A program made the position numbers and the translations under genes. From the NCBI GenBank assembly GCA_035515055.1, contig DATJBV010000009.1:1-64000 (forward strand): a stretch of DNA of 64,000 nt, given 5' to 3'. This DNA comes from Pollutimonas sp035515055. GTDB taxonomy: Bacteria > Pseudomonadota > Gammaproteobacteria > Burkholderiales > Burkholderiaceae_B. The notes below the pieces were generated by a model. It saw nothing but the letters and a program-made list of their open reading frames with translations. It made no database searches and was not told the DNA's origin. Positions 15,861 through 23,591 of this stretch are shown in pieces; the stretch's first letter is position 1, and every line of letters starts with the position of its first letter.

Positions 15861-16700
15861 ATGATTACTCCGTTTGTTTCGCTGGCTTGTCCTCTGGACA
15901 ATGCGCCTTTGCGCAGCAACGGTCACGCGTGGGTGTGCCCCTCCGGGCATAGTTTCGATATTGCCAGCCAGGGCTATACCCATTTGCTACCGGTTCAAAA
16001 CAAGCGGTCACGCGATCCCGGGGATAGCAAAGAAATGGTGGCCGCGCGGCGGCGGTTTCTAGGGGCCGGGTTCTACACGCCAATCGCCGACGCCGCCAGC
16101 CGGCTGGCGCTCGCCGATATGCCGCCGGAAGGCATTGCTTGCCTGGATGCCGGCTGCGGCGATGGCTATTACATGCGCCGGCTCGCCGCAGCCGCCGGCC
16201 CTGATGGCAGGCTCGCGCTATTGGGCCTGGATATCTCGAAATGGGCCGTGCTGGCCGCCGCCAAACAGGAGAAGCGGGCAAACTGGGTGGTCGGCAGCAA
16301 TGCTTGTCTGCCGGTGCAAACGGGTAGCCTGGACAGGTTGCTGTGCATGTTCGGCTTCCCCGTCCATGCAGAGTTCCATCGGGTGCTAAAGCCGCGCGGG
16401 CGTTTGCTGCTGGTCGATACGGGACCGGACCACTTGCGCGAGCTGCGTGAAATCATCTACCCCACCGTGAAGCCGGACCGGGCAGCCGATGTCGTCGCGC
16501 CCGCGGGTTTCACGCCCCTGTCCGACGATACCCTGACTTATTCGATTGCCTTGGCGGAGGCGCACCAGATTGCCGATTTGTTGACCATGACGCCGCATCT
16601 TTATCGGGCCAGCGCGGAAGGGCGCGCCAAGGCTGCGGCGTTGACCCGTCTTGCGCTGACGGTAGACGTACGGCTCAGGAGCTACGAAGCCACTGGCTAG
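15861..16700 (+). CDS. rlmA: 23S rRNA (guanine-N1)-methyltransferase, RlmA-like
   Basis: A SAM-dependent rRNA methyltransferase of 279 residues, predicted to methylate the N1 of G745 in 23S rRNA. The N-terminal zinc-finger region reads ACPLDNAPL...WVCPSGHSF. Cys10, Cys26 and His30 are present, but the usual second Cys is Asp13. The strongly conserved LLPVQNKRSRDPGDSKEMVAARR (42-64) follows. The SAM-binding motif is CLDAGCGDGYYMRRL. It begins 30 bases after the racemase gene but is functionally unrelated to it. The zinc-site change is noted among the findings. Confidence 0.9.
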   Translation: MITPFVSLACPLDNAPLRSNGHAWVCPSGHSFDIASQGYTHLLPVQNKRSRDPGDSKEMVAARRRFLGAGFYTPIADAASRLALADMPPEGIACLDAGCGDGYYMRRLAAAAGPDGRLALLGLDISKWAVLAAAKQEKRANWVVGSNACLPVQTGSLDRLLCMFGFPVHAEFHRVLKPRGRLLLVDTGPDHLRELREIIYPTVKPDRAADVVAPAGFTPLSDDTLTYSIALAEAHQIADLLTMTPHLYRASAEGRAKAAALTRLALTVDVRLRSYEATG

Positions 16701-16758
16701 GCATGGCATATGCCCCGCGGACGTATCCGTCGCGTCCACAGTCAACGGGGGAGGCCAG

Positions 16759-17154
16759 ATGATGATTTCATTTTCCTTGCTTTGCAGAACAGCGGCGGGC
16801 ACTGCCCTGTGCGGATTACTCCTGGGCAGCGCGTGGGCGCATCACGGATGGGCGTGGGCGGAAGAGGAGCAGATGCGGCTTGCCGGAACCGTGAAGGAGG
16901 TCCAGATGGCGCCGCCCCATCCTCATCTGGAAGTGCAAACGCCGCAGGGCGCCTGGCGCGTGGAATTGGCGAATCCATCGCAGACACGCGAGGCCGGATT
17001 TGTCGAGTCATCGGCCAAACCGGGCGATTCCATAATTGCCACAGGCAACCGGGCGAAGAACCATGCGGAGATGCGCATGAAGGCCGTCCAGATTACGGTG
17101 GAAGGCAAGACCTACGATATCTACCCAGAACGCATCAAGCAACAAGACCGCTGA
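16759..17154 (+). CDS. DUF6152-like periplasmic protein
   Basis: A small exported protein of 131 residues. The signal peptide (about 1-27) ends GLLLGSAWAHHGW. The mature part (LAGTVKEVQMAPPHPHLEVQ..., ANPSQTREAGF, GDSIIATGNRAKN) resembles the DUF6152 family, whose function is unknown to me. Its histidines just after the cleavage site (AHHGW) and in PPHPH could bind metal, but this is speculation. GGGGGAGG sits upstream of tandem ATGs at 16759 and 16762. The next gene, for a membrane protein, begins five bases after the stop, and such pairs recur in proteobacteria. Confidence 0.75.
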   Translation: MMISFSLLCRTAAGTALCGLLLGSAWAHHGWAWAEEEQMRLAGTVKEVQMAPPHPHLEVQTPQGAWRVELANPSQTREAGFVESSAKPGDSIIATGNRAKNHAEMRMKAVQITVEGKTYDIYPERIKQQDR

Positions 17155-17159
17155 CGCGC

Positions 17160-17627
17160 ATGTTCCTCGAATGGTTGGAAGGCTTGCCGCCCGCGGTGTT
17201 GCTGCGGAAGTCGGGCATCGGCTACATGCTCGTGAATGCCGCCCATATTGCGTCCATCGGCATTCTGGTCGGCGCTATCGTCTCGTTGGACGTCCGTATG
17301 GTGGGCGCGTTCAAGCGAGTGCCACTAGGCGTTGTCGGGCCGTTCATGTCCCGGATGGCGAGCATAGGCCTGCTGCTGGCCATATTCACGGGGAGCTGGC
17401 TGTTCATCGTCGACCCGACCGAGTACGTAGATAATCCGGTATTTCTGGCCAAGCTAGGCCTGGTTGCGATCGGAGTAGCCAACGCCCTATGTCTGCATGC
17501 GGCCAGCGCGTGGAGCCGGGCCGTACAAGACGGCCAGATATCTGTACGGCTCCGGACCCATGCCGCTCTATCCCTTGTTACCTGGCTAAGCGTTGTGCTG
17601 GCCGGACGCTGGATTGCGTTCTGGTAG
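17160..17627 (+). CDS. Four-helix membrane protein, DUF6644-like
   Basis: A predicted inner-membrane protein of 155 residues with about four membrane segments (near 20-45, 65-85, 95-115 and 130-150). The blocks NAAHIASIGILVGAIVSLDVR and NPVFLAKLGLVAIGVANAL resemble the DUF6644 family. Its function is unknown, though its pairing with the preceding DUF6152-like gene suggests a joint role. I set the start at ATG 17160 (MFLEWLEGLPP), five bases after the preceding stop; the in-frame reading upstream of this is an artefact overlapping the DUF6152-like gene. The last 42 bases overlap the end of the convergent isomerase gene. Confidence 0.75.
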   Translation: MFLEWLEGLPPAVLLRKSGIGYMLVNAAHIASIGILVGAIVSLDVRMVGAFKRVPLGVVGPFMSRMASIGLLLAIFTGSWLFIVDPTEYVDNPVFLAKLGLVAIGVANALCLHAASAWSRAVQDGQISVRLRTHAALSLVTWLSVVLAGRWIAFW

Positions 17628-18218
17628 GGTAAGCGCCCGCTCCAGGAATTCCAGGCGATCTTGACCCCAATAAGGAACGCCCTGGTATTCGTACCATGGC
17701 GCGCCGAATACCTGCCGCTCGATGGCTTCGCGGGTGTATTCGTCGAACAATTCCTTTGCCTGCGCATGGGCGGCGTATAACGCTTTGCCATCCAGGCCGT
17801 TTTCATTGGCTATCTGGATGAGCGTATCGGCGTTGGAAATATCGCGTTCTTCGGACCATACCGCCCGCAGGAGCGCTCCGGTCAGGGTCAATGCCGCGTC
17901 GTTGCCGACTGACTTGACTGTGGCCGCGATCATCATGGCCGCCACCGACTCGTCCACAGGGAAGAATTTCGGGTGAATATTGAGGGGAATGCCAAGGTGC
18001 TCCGACCAACGCTGTAGCTCCACCAATCGGTAGGCCTGCCTTTGAACCGACCGTTGCTTCAGCGGCAACCCGCCAGAAACAGGAAAGATGGCGCTGTTCA
18101 ATGCGCAAGGCCGCGGCTCTATCGTGGCGCCATGCGTCTTGGCCATTGCCATCAGTCTGTCATGGCCAAGGTAGGTCCAGGGCGACTGGGGCGACAGATA
18201 ATACGTTATTGCTTTCAT
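17586..18218 (-). CDS. DsbA-fold isomerase, 2-hydroxychromene-2-carboxylate isomerase family
   Basis: A thioredoxin-fold protein of 210 residues. It matches the glutathione-dependent 2-hydroxychromene-2-carboxylate isomerase (kappa GST-like) family. The N-terminus KAITYYLSPQSPWTYLGHDRL carries the SPxSPWTYLG motif that supplies the active-site Ser in place of the DsbA CxxC. The C-terminal FGAPWYEYQGVPYWGQDRLEFLE is the matching family end (FGVPTF...FWGQDRL). In naphthalene degradation such enzymes act on aromatic intermediates, but no aromatic pathway lies nearby, so a general glutathione role is possible. Its 3' end overlaps the membrane-protein gene by 42 bases tail to tail. Confidence 0.85.
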   Translation of the reverse strand: MKAITYYLSPQSPWTYLGHDRLMAMAKTHGATIEPRPCALNSAIFPVSGGLPLKQRSVQRQAYRLVELQRWSEHLGIPLNIHPKFFPVDESVAAMMIAATVKSVGNDAALTLTGALLRAVWSEERDISNADTLIQIANENGLDGKALYAAHAQAKELFDEYTREAIERQVFGAPWYEYQGVPYWGQDRLEFLERALTLPERNPASGQHNA

Positions 18219-18319
18219 GAGGTCTCCTTAGTGTTGTAGTGGTATTTACGCTGGGTCAAAGTATAGTTTTACTTCGATGGCTTAGTTGGATAGCATTGAT
18301 TTTTTCCGGAGACTCAAAA

Positions 18320-18742
18320 ATGACATCATTGCCGCTGTTTCACTTGGCTTTTCCTGTCGACGACCTCGCCTCGGCCCGGGCTTTCTACGGGGACTTGCTA
18401 GGATGCCCGGAAGGCCGCAGCTCGCCCGACTGGGTGGACTTCAATTTTTATGGGCATCAAATCGTGGCCCACTTGTCGCCCGGCGAAGCCGGCCACAGGA
18501 ATGCCAGTGCAGTCGACGGCAAAGAGGTTCCCGTCCGGCACTTCGGAGCCATCTTGCCTCGTCCGGAATGGGACGCTCTAGCCGAAAAGCTGAAGTCGGC
18601 AGGTACGGAGTTCATTATCGAACCGTACATTCGCTTCAAGGGCCAAGTGGGCGAGCAAGCCACCATGTTCTTCCTGGATCCATCGGGCAATGCTCTTGAG
18701 TTCAAGTCGTTTGCGGACATGGACTACGTGTTCGCCAAATAG
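18320..18742 (+). CDS. VOC family protein (glyoxalase/bleomycin-resistance fold)
   Basis: A small cytoplasmic protein of 140 residues with the vicinal-oxygen-chelate fold. The opening LFHLAFPVDDLASARAFYGDLLG and the closing FFLDPSGNALEFKSF are standard ends of a VOC module. His8 (LFHLAFP) and the Glu in NALEFK are candidate metal ligands, with a further His in PVRHFGAIL. The start is the ATG at 18320, with CCGGAGA upstream, not the longer in-frame reading from 18239. The reaction is unknown; related proteins include glyoxalases and dioxygenases. It is divergent from the isomerase gene across about 100 bases. Confidence 0.88.
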   Translation: MTSLPLFHLAFPVDDLASARAFYGDLLGCPEGRSSPDWVDFNFYGHQIVAHLSPGEAGHRNASAVDGKEVPVRHFGAILPRPEWDALAEKLKSAGTEFIIEPYIRFKGQVGEQATMFFLDPSGNALEFKSFADMDYVFAK

Positions 18743-18763
18743 GCGGGCGCCTAATCTTATCCC

Positions 18764-19411
18764 TTATCCCGCCTTGCGGAACGTAAGATTGATGCGCCTG
18801 CTTCCCAGCAGCGGGTGCGGTGCGTCTTTAAGCGGCAGCACGCCGTGGTAGCGGAGCCGGTCCGGACCGCCCCATACAACAATGTCGCCATGCTGCAAAG
18901 GTACGCGGCGCGCCTTGTCGGTGCGCTGGTTGCCTCCGAACAGGAAGACAGCAGGCATGCCCAGCGACACCGACACGATGGGCGCGGTAAAGTCGCGCTC
19001 GTTCTTGTCCTGATGCAGCGATAAGCGAGTGCCGGGCGCGTAGCGATTGACAAGGCAGGCGTCGGGTTTGAAGTCGTTGAACCCCGCCTCGCTGGCCGCG
19101 GCGGCGGCCAGCGAGGCAAATGCGCCCGGCATGGCCGGCCAGGGCAGGCCCGAGTCGGGATCGATGGCCGAGTAGCGATAACCTTCGCGGTCCGTGGTCC
19201 AACCCAACTGGCCGCAACTGGTCAGCTCCACCGACATGGTGAAGCCGCCCGGAGTCGTCATGTGGCGAAATGGCGCACTTGCGCTGATGGCCTTTATGCC
19301 GGCCAATAGCTCTGTTTCGAACGGCAGTGCATAACCTCGCAAAACTAAGGCGCATCGGCCTAGTGTTTCGCGTTCACCGCTGCGGGGAGTGTCGAATAGA
19401 TCCAGATTCAT
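18764..19411 (-). CDS. alkB: AlkB-like Fe(II)/2-oxoglutarate-dependent DNA repair dioxygenase
   Basis: A 215-residue oxidative demethylase, predicted to remove 1-methyladenine and 3-methylcytosine from DNA. The iron and 2-oxoglutarate site is visible in RLSLHQDKNERDFTAPIVS (HxD), with a later distal His and the RYHGVLPL and RRINLTFR arginine motifs. GWTTDREGYRYSAIDPDSG is the AlkB nucleotide-recognition lid. The length matches E. coli AlkB. I place the start at ATG 19411 (MNLDLFDTP). It overlaps the end of the upstream LysR gene by 38 bases, so the two are probably co-transcribed. No ada gene is seen. Confidence 0.9.
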   Translation of the reverse strand: MNLDLFDTPRSGERETLGRCALVLRGYALPFETELLAGIKAISASAPFRHMTTPGGFTMSVELTSCGQLGWTTDREGYRYSAIDPDSGLPWPAMPGAFASLAAAAASEAGFNDFKPDACLVNRYAPGTRLSLHQDKNERDFTAPIVSVSLGMPAVFLFGGNQRTDKARRVPLQHGDIVVWGGPDRLRYHGVLPLKDAPHPLLGSRRINLTFRKAG

Positions 19412-20312
19412 CGTGTGCGGGTTCGCTGGCCTGGTCCAGTTTACGCTGAAGAAACTCCAGAAAGACACGCGTCTTGGCAGGAAGCAGGCGAGATGGGAAA
19501 AGCGCCAATAAGGGTATGGGACTGAACGTCCATCCGGGCAGGATTCTTACTAATGGTCGATCGCTCACGCTCCCCACGCCCTGATCGGGGGATAACGGCA
19601 CAATACCTCGCCCCAGAGCCGCCATCTGGCGCAGCAAGCCGACATTATTGATTACCAGCCTACCGGTCACGTGAACCTTTTCCATCTTTGGACCCGCATG
19701 CAATTCCCAGACGGAGTCCGCCTGCTCGGCGGTTGCGCGTAGGCATTCATGCTGAACAAGGTCGATCGGCTCCGTCGGCGTTCCGCAACGCGCCAGATAG
19801 TTTTCAGACGCGTAGAGCCCCAATGTAAGGCTGCCTATGCGGCGGGCTATCACGCCTGAATCACGCTGCTTGCCGAACCGGATGACGATATCGAACGGGT
19901 CGACCAGCAAATCCACCGCCTGGATGCCGAGATTGAGTTCGCATTGGATGCCGGGATACTGATCGCTGAATTCGTCCAGGATCCGCGGCATGAACATGGT
20001 GGCGAAGGTGGAAGGCATGGACACGCGTAGGCGACCCTTGGGTTGCTGGGCAAATTCCGAGAGCTCTTCGTGGGCCACACGCGCTTCCGCAACGACGTGC
20101 TGGCAGCGTTCGAAATAAACAGCACCCGCCTCGGTAAGTTGCACTTTTCGTGTGCTGCGATTCAACAATCTAACGCCAACGTAGCGTTCCAACTCGCTAA
20201 TGCGTCGCGAAAGCGTAGAGGCCGGAACAGCGAGCGAGAGCGCGGCGCGACTGAAGCTCTTCACTGATGCGACCTCAACGAAAAGCGCAATATCGTTTAA
20301 TGACGGATTCAT
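19374..20312 (-). CDS. LysR family transcriptional regulator
   Basis: A LysR-type regulator of 312 residues. The N-terminal helix-turn-helix (MNPSLNDIALFVEVASVKSFSRAALSLAVPASTLSRRISELE) is followed by RLLNRSTRKVQLTEAG and a periplasmic-binding-like effector domain. It belongs to the branch often annotated as DsdC/AaeR-like, but the inducer is unknown. Its 3' end overlaps alkB in the same direction by 38 bases. The divergent neighbour is a DUF4148 gene across 207 bases that contain a large inverted repeat. That repeat is a likely operator for this protein. Confidence 0.92.
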   Translation of the reverse strand: MNPSLNDIALFVEVASVKSFSRAALSLAVPASTLSRRISELERYVGVRLLNRSTRKVQLTEAGAVYFERCQHVVAEARVAHEELSEFAQQPKGRLRVSMPSTFATMFMPRILDEFSDQYPGIQCELNLGIQAVDLLVDPFDIVIRFGKQRDSGVIARRIGSLTLGLYASENYLARCGTPTEPIDLVQHECLRATAEQADSVWELHAGPKMEKVHVTGRLVINNVGLLRQMAALGRGIVPLSPDQGVGSVSDRPLVRILPGWTFSPIPLLALFPSRLLPAKTRVFLEFLQRKLDQASEPAHDESGSIRHSPQR

Positions 20313-20361
20313 GAATTATACCAATGAGCATGCAGTTGGCAGGTGGTATTCACTGCGGATG

Positions 20362-20397
20362 TGCATACATTATGCCACCCATGGCATAGTGTATGCA
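20362..20397. promoter_or_regulatory. 36-base inverted repeat in the lysR-DUF4148 intergenic region
   Basis: Arms TGCATACATTATGCCA (20362-20377) and TGGCATAGTGTATGCA (20382-20397) are complementary at 15 of 16 positions around a four-base CCCA loop. It lies 49 bases upstream of the lysR start codon (20312) and 122 bases upstream of the DUF4148 start. It is either an operator (most likely for the LysR protein) or a transcript hairpin. No U-tract follows, so a terminator is less likely. Confidence 0.55.
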
Positions 20398-20519
20398 GTA
20401 AACGCCATTTATCTTGCGGCATGGAGAGACCATAATTCGTTCATACCAACCCGCCGTATCACGGTAGGCGCCACACGGGAATGCCGAGGGTTATGACTTT
20501 CAATGAATGGAGTTTTTTT

Positions 20520-20885
20520 ATGAAAATCGCAATTGCCGCAGTGATGATTTCTGTTTCAAGCTTGGCCGCCGGTGCTGTACAAGCCGCCGACCAGTCCACC
20601 TTAACCCGCGCCCAAGTCATTGCCGAGATGCACGAAGCAAAGAGCATGGGACTGATCAGCCATGGCGAACAGGCCTACCCGCCCGCCGTTGTTACGGAAA
20701 GCGTCAAAAGCCGTGACCAAGTACTTGCCGAGCTTGCGGCGGCGCGTGAAGCCGGTCAGATAAGCGCTGGTGCCGTGGGCTATCCGCATGTCGCCCAGAG
20801 CGAAAGCAATCTGACCCGGGCGCAGGTGCGTGCCGAACTTTTCGACTACCTGGCCGCCGGCAACCACACGCCAGCAGGCGCGTGA
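20520..20885 (+). CDS. DUF4148 domain exported protein
   Basis: A secreted or periplasmic protein of 121 residues of the DUF4148 family, common in Burkholderiales and without known function. The signal peptide MKIAIAAVMISVSSLAAGAVQA ends at an AxA-like site. The mature part is three copies of a short helical repeat: STLTRAQVIAEMHEAKSMGLI, SRDQVLAELAAAREAGQI and LTRAQVRAELFDYLAAGN. The start is ATG 20520 with TGGAG upstream. It stands alone between the LysR regulator and the stress-protein gene. Family members often respond to stress or two-component regulators. Confidence 0.88.
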   Translation: MKIAIAAVMISVSSLAAGAVQAADQSTLTRAQVIAEMHEAKSMGLISHGEQAYPPAVVTESVKSRDQVLAELAAAREAGQISAGAVGYPHVAQSESNLTRAQVRAELFDYLAAGNHTPAGA

Positions 20886-20977
20886 GCGCTGGTCCAGGGT
20901 CCAGTTGACCGCAAGCTGCCTTAGGGTGTCTCATTACGCATTGGGCGCAATGTGCGCACTATTGATGAGGTGGGGAA

Positions 20978-21832
20978 GTGTTGAGTACGTGGAAAAGTAT
21001 AGCGGTGTTTCTGGACGATGCCGACAAAGAGGACGAAGTGCTGTCGTATGCGGCCCGGCTGGCGCATCAATACGACGCCCATCTTATCGGCATCTATAGC
21101 ATCAACAGCCTTCCGGACCAGCATACGTTTTCGGGCTATGCCCGGGGCGAGGCCGCCATCCGCAGCGTCATAGAAAGGCGTCGTTCGTCAGGCCAGGAAG
21201 CGGCCAGTGCAATGGGTGCGCGCCTGGCCGCCATAGCCCGGGAACACAGCGTAAGCGTAGAGTTCCGGGTGCTTTGGAATACGGAAGACACGGCAAATGC
21301 CGCCATGCATTCCTTGCATTGCGACCTGGTCGTGGTCGCCGCGCCGGCAAGGCAAACGGGGCTGCCGGAAAGCGCGAACGCGGAGCGCATTTTGTTCGAG
21401 ACCGGAGTGCCTGTGCTGATCGTCCCAGAGGGTTGGATGTCGTCCGAACCTGTCAAGAACGTGATGGTGGCATGGAATGCCAGCAAGGAGTCGCGTCGCG
21501 CGGTGGCGGACGCCATGCCTTTCATCGCCACGGCCGCCGAGGTGACGCTCGTCGTGGTCGATGCCGAGGCGGGCAGGGGAAATCATGGCGAAGAACCGGG
21601 AGCCGATGCCGTGCACGCCTTGGCGCGCCATGGCGCCAAAGTGAATGTCGAGCAAATTGTCTCGGATGGCCGTTCCGTGGACCAGGTGCTGCTTGAAAAG
21701 GCCACGGCACTTGGGTGTGATCTGGTCGTCATCGGAGCGTACAGCCACGCGCGTACGTCGCAGCTCATTTTCGGGGGCGTCACACGCCGTTTGCTGGCAA
21801 CGTCCACTGTGCCTTTATTCATTTCGCGCTGA
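20978..21832 (+). CDS. Universal stress protein (tandem UspA domains)
   Basis: A 284-residue protein with two UspA folds in tandem. The first spans about residues 5-145 (SIAVFLDDADKEDEVLSYAARLAHQYDAHLIGIY). The second spans about 150-284 (KNVMVAWNASKESRRAVADAMPFIATAAEVTLVVVDAE) and ends LVVIGAYSHARTSQLIFGGVTRRLL. The last block is the ATP-binding-type G-x(9)-G motif region, so the second domain may bind nucleotide. The start is GTG 20978 (or TTG 20981) after GGGGAA. It converges on the pyridoxamine-phosphate-oxidase-fold stress gene with 17 bases between stops. Confidence 0.9.
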   Translation: MLSTWKSIAVFLDDADKEDEVLSYAARLAHQYDAHLIGIYSINSLPDQHTFSGYARGEAAIRSVIERRRSSGQEAASAMGARLAAIAREHSVSVEFRVLWNTEDTANAAMHSLHCDLVVVAAPARQTGLPESANAERILFETGVPVLIVPEGWMSSEPVKNVMVAWNASKESRRAVADAMPFIATAAEVTLVVVDAEAGRGNHGEEPGADAVHALARHGAKVNVEQIVSDGRSVDQVLLEKATALGCDLVVIGAYSHARTSQLIFGGVTRRLLATSTVPLFISR

Positions 21833-21842
21833 CCCGGTCAGC
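21828..21842. terminator. Short hairpin between convergent genes
   Basis: GCTGAC and GTCAGC pair perfectly around CCG, overlapping the stop of the universal stress gene and lying just past the end of the leftward gene. There is no U-tract, so termination is only suggested by position. Confidence 0.3.
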
Positions 21843-21849
21843 ACCCAAA

Positions 21850-22353
21850 TCAAGGATGCAGTTTTCCATGCTCGCCCAGGTGCGGGCGTTCATGCGTAAA
21901 ACTCGCCTTAGCGATTTTGGCCAGTTGCACAAGCTTGCTTTCTTTCACGGACCAGTATTCGGCCTCGTGAATGTCGACACACACCAGGGCCAGCTCGGGA
22001 TCGTCCGGGCCTCCCGGAAACCACGCCTCGTTCATCTTCGACCAAAGCCGATGCTTCATTGCCGCGTCTTCGGCGACTCGGGCGGTCCCTGACACCGACA
22101 CGTAGGCATCCTTCCCGGTATCGGCATAGGTGACGCTCACGCGGGATTCATTGCCAATGTCTTTTATTGGATCGCTAAGTCGGGACATGAAGAACCATAG
22201 TTGCCCGGCCGGCATATCGCCGCCGTCCGGCAGTTGCGTTGTCATGGGCCTCGAGCGCAGGCTGCCATCGGGGGCGGCGGTTGTGAACATGGCAAAGTGA
22301 ATTTTCTTGATCAGGTCGCGAAATTGCTGAGACTCGTGGTCATTGATACTCAT
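21850..22353 (-). CDS. Pyridoxamine 5'-phosphate oxidase-fold general stress protein
   Basis: A flavin-binding split-barrel protein of 167 residues, of the 'general stress protein 26' type. LIKKIHFAMFTTAAPDGSLRSRPMTTQ is the FMN-site entry, and LWFFMSRLSDPIKDIGNESRVSVTYAD is the central barrel. EYWSVKESKLVQLAKIAKA is the usual C-terminal helix. The start at 22353 (MSINDHES) has GGAGA upstream; a longer in-frame reading adds 32 residues of no family character. It is divergent from a sensor kinase gene. It probably handles flavin, F420 or pyridoxal chemistry under stress, but no substrate can be named. Confidence 0.88.
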   Translation of the reverse strand: MSINDHESQQFRDLIKKIHFAMFTTAAPDGSLRSRPMTTQLPDGGDMPAGQLWFFMSRLSDPIKDIGNESRVSVTYADTGKDAYVSVSGTARVAEDAAMKHRLWSKMNEAWFPGGPDDPELALVCVDIHEAEYWSVKESKLVQLAKIAKASFTHERPHLGEHGKLHP

Positions 22354-22481
22354 TGTGGTCTCCGGTACCAGTTTGCGGTGAAGGGCGTCAGATGCGGCGG
22401 CAAGTAGCATGCCCAGCCCTCGGAGCAGGTAGCCGCCGGCCATGATCAATGATGGAAATAGTCAAACGCGGTGGAAAGAAG

Positions 22482-23591
22482 ATGCAAACTCCAAGAGCGG
22501 TTTCTCCCCCCGGTGGCGATGCGCAACATTTCAGCGCGGCGGCGGCGGGCCAATGGGATCTGGACCTTGCCGGCAGCACATTGCGATGCTCGCCGTTGGC
22601 GAGCCAAATATTCGGTCAGGCACCCGATGTTTCAGCCGTCGCGCTGGACGCCGTCCTGGCGCGATTCCTTGACGAAGATCGCGATCATGTTGCCAAGTCG
22701 TTTGTACGGGCGCGAACAACAGGTCTGGTCGAGTTCGAGAAGCGCGTGCGCCGGTTGGACGACGCGATCCGGTGGGTGCACGTCAAAGGGCACGCCTTGA
22801 CCAATGGTGATGGCGCTGGCTTGATCGGCGGTCTCGTGGCCGATGTCACGGACTGGCATCTGCAGGAAGAGACAAGACACCAGGCGGAAAAAATGCAGGC
22901 CATGGAGCGTCTTTGCGGGCGTATTGCCCATGACTACAATAATCTTCTCATGGTCATCGGAGCAAACCTGGAGCTGCTTGGCGAACAAATGCCGACAACC
23001 GAGCGTGCCGAGCGTTTCTTCGCCGCGGCGCACCACGGAGTGGCAAGGGGCTCCGCATTGAATCGACAGCTGCTGGGGTTTTCGGCTCGGCATGACATGC
23101 ATCTCGAAGTCGTCGATGCCCACCAGTGCGTTTTGGATTGCGAAGAAAGCATCCGGGATTGCGTGGGCAAGGATGTAGCCGTGAACGTCATCGGACAACC
23201 GGGCACGGCGGTGTGCCGAACCGATCCCGCGCAATTGAGGGCGGGGCTGCTCAACCTGGCGTCCAATGCACTGGACGCCATGCCCGGGGGCGGGGCGCTT
23301 ACGTTGGGTGTCGGGCGCCGCACGCTGGGCGAAGATGCCGTTGGTTCCGAGCCAGGAGACTATGCTGTCGTATCCGTTACTGATACGGGCGCCGGGATGA
23401 CCGCCGAAGCCGTGAGCAAGGGCTTCGAGCCTTTCTATACGACAAAGGCGGCGGGCTTGGCAAAAGGCTTGGGACTAAGCCAAGTATACGGCCTGGCAAG
23501 GCAATGCGGAGGCTTTGTCACGATTGAAAGCGAACCAAGCCGAGGGACGACCGTGAGGATTCACTTTCCTTGCGTTAGTCAACCAACATGA
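22482..23591 (+). CDS. NtrB-type sensor histidine kinase
   Basis: A histidine kinase of 369 residues with no membrane segment. An N-terminal PAS-like sensor (about 15-125, ending GLIGGLVADVTDWH) precedes the phosphoacceptor box RIAHDYNNLLMVIGANLEL, with His150. The ATPase domain has LLNLASNALDAM (N box), VTDTGAGM (G1) and KGLGLSQVYGLARQCGG (G2). The HDYNNLL pattern groups it with NtrB/hybrid-type kinases. I prefer ATG 22482 (MQTPRAV), preceded by GGAAAG, to the unsupported ATG at 22449. It is coupled to the next gene by an ATGA overlap and lacks its own receiver, so it may signal through the partner's C-terminal receiver. Confidence 0.88.
   Translation: MQTPRAVSPPGGDAQHFSAAAAGQWDLDLAGSTLRCSPLASQIFGQAPDVSAVALDAVLARFLDEDRDHVAKSFVRARTTGLVEFEKRVRRLDDAIRWVHVKGHALTNGDGAGLIGGLVADVTDWHLQEETRHQAEKMQAMERLCGRIAHDYNNLLMVIGANLELLGEQMPTTERAERFFAAAHHGVARGSALNRQLLGFSARHDMHLEVVDAHQCVLDCEESIRDCVGKDVAVNVIGQPGTAVCRTDPAQLRAGLLNLASNALDAMPGGGALTLGVGRRTLGEDAVGSEPGDYAVVSVTDTGAGMTAEAVSKGFEPFYTTKAAGLAKGLGLSQVYGLARQCGGFVTIESEPSRGTTVRIHFPCVSQPT

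Noticed and set aside
18740..18753. TAGGCG-GG-CGCCTA hairpin after the VOC gene
   Set aside because: The two-base loop is too tight for a normal hairpin and no U-tract follows.
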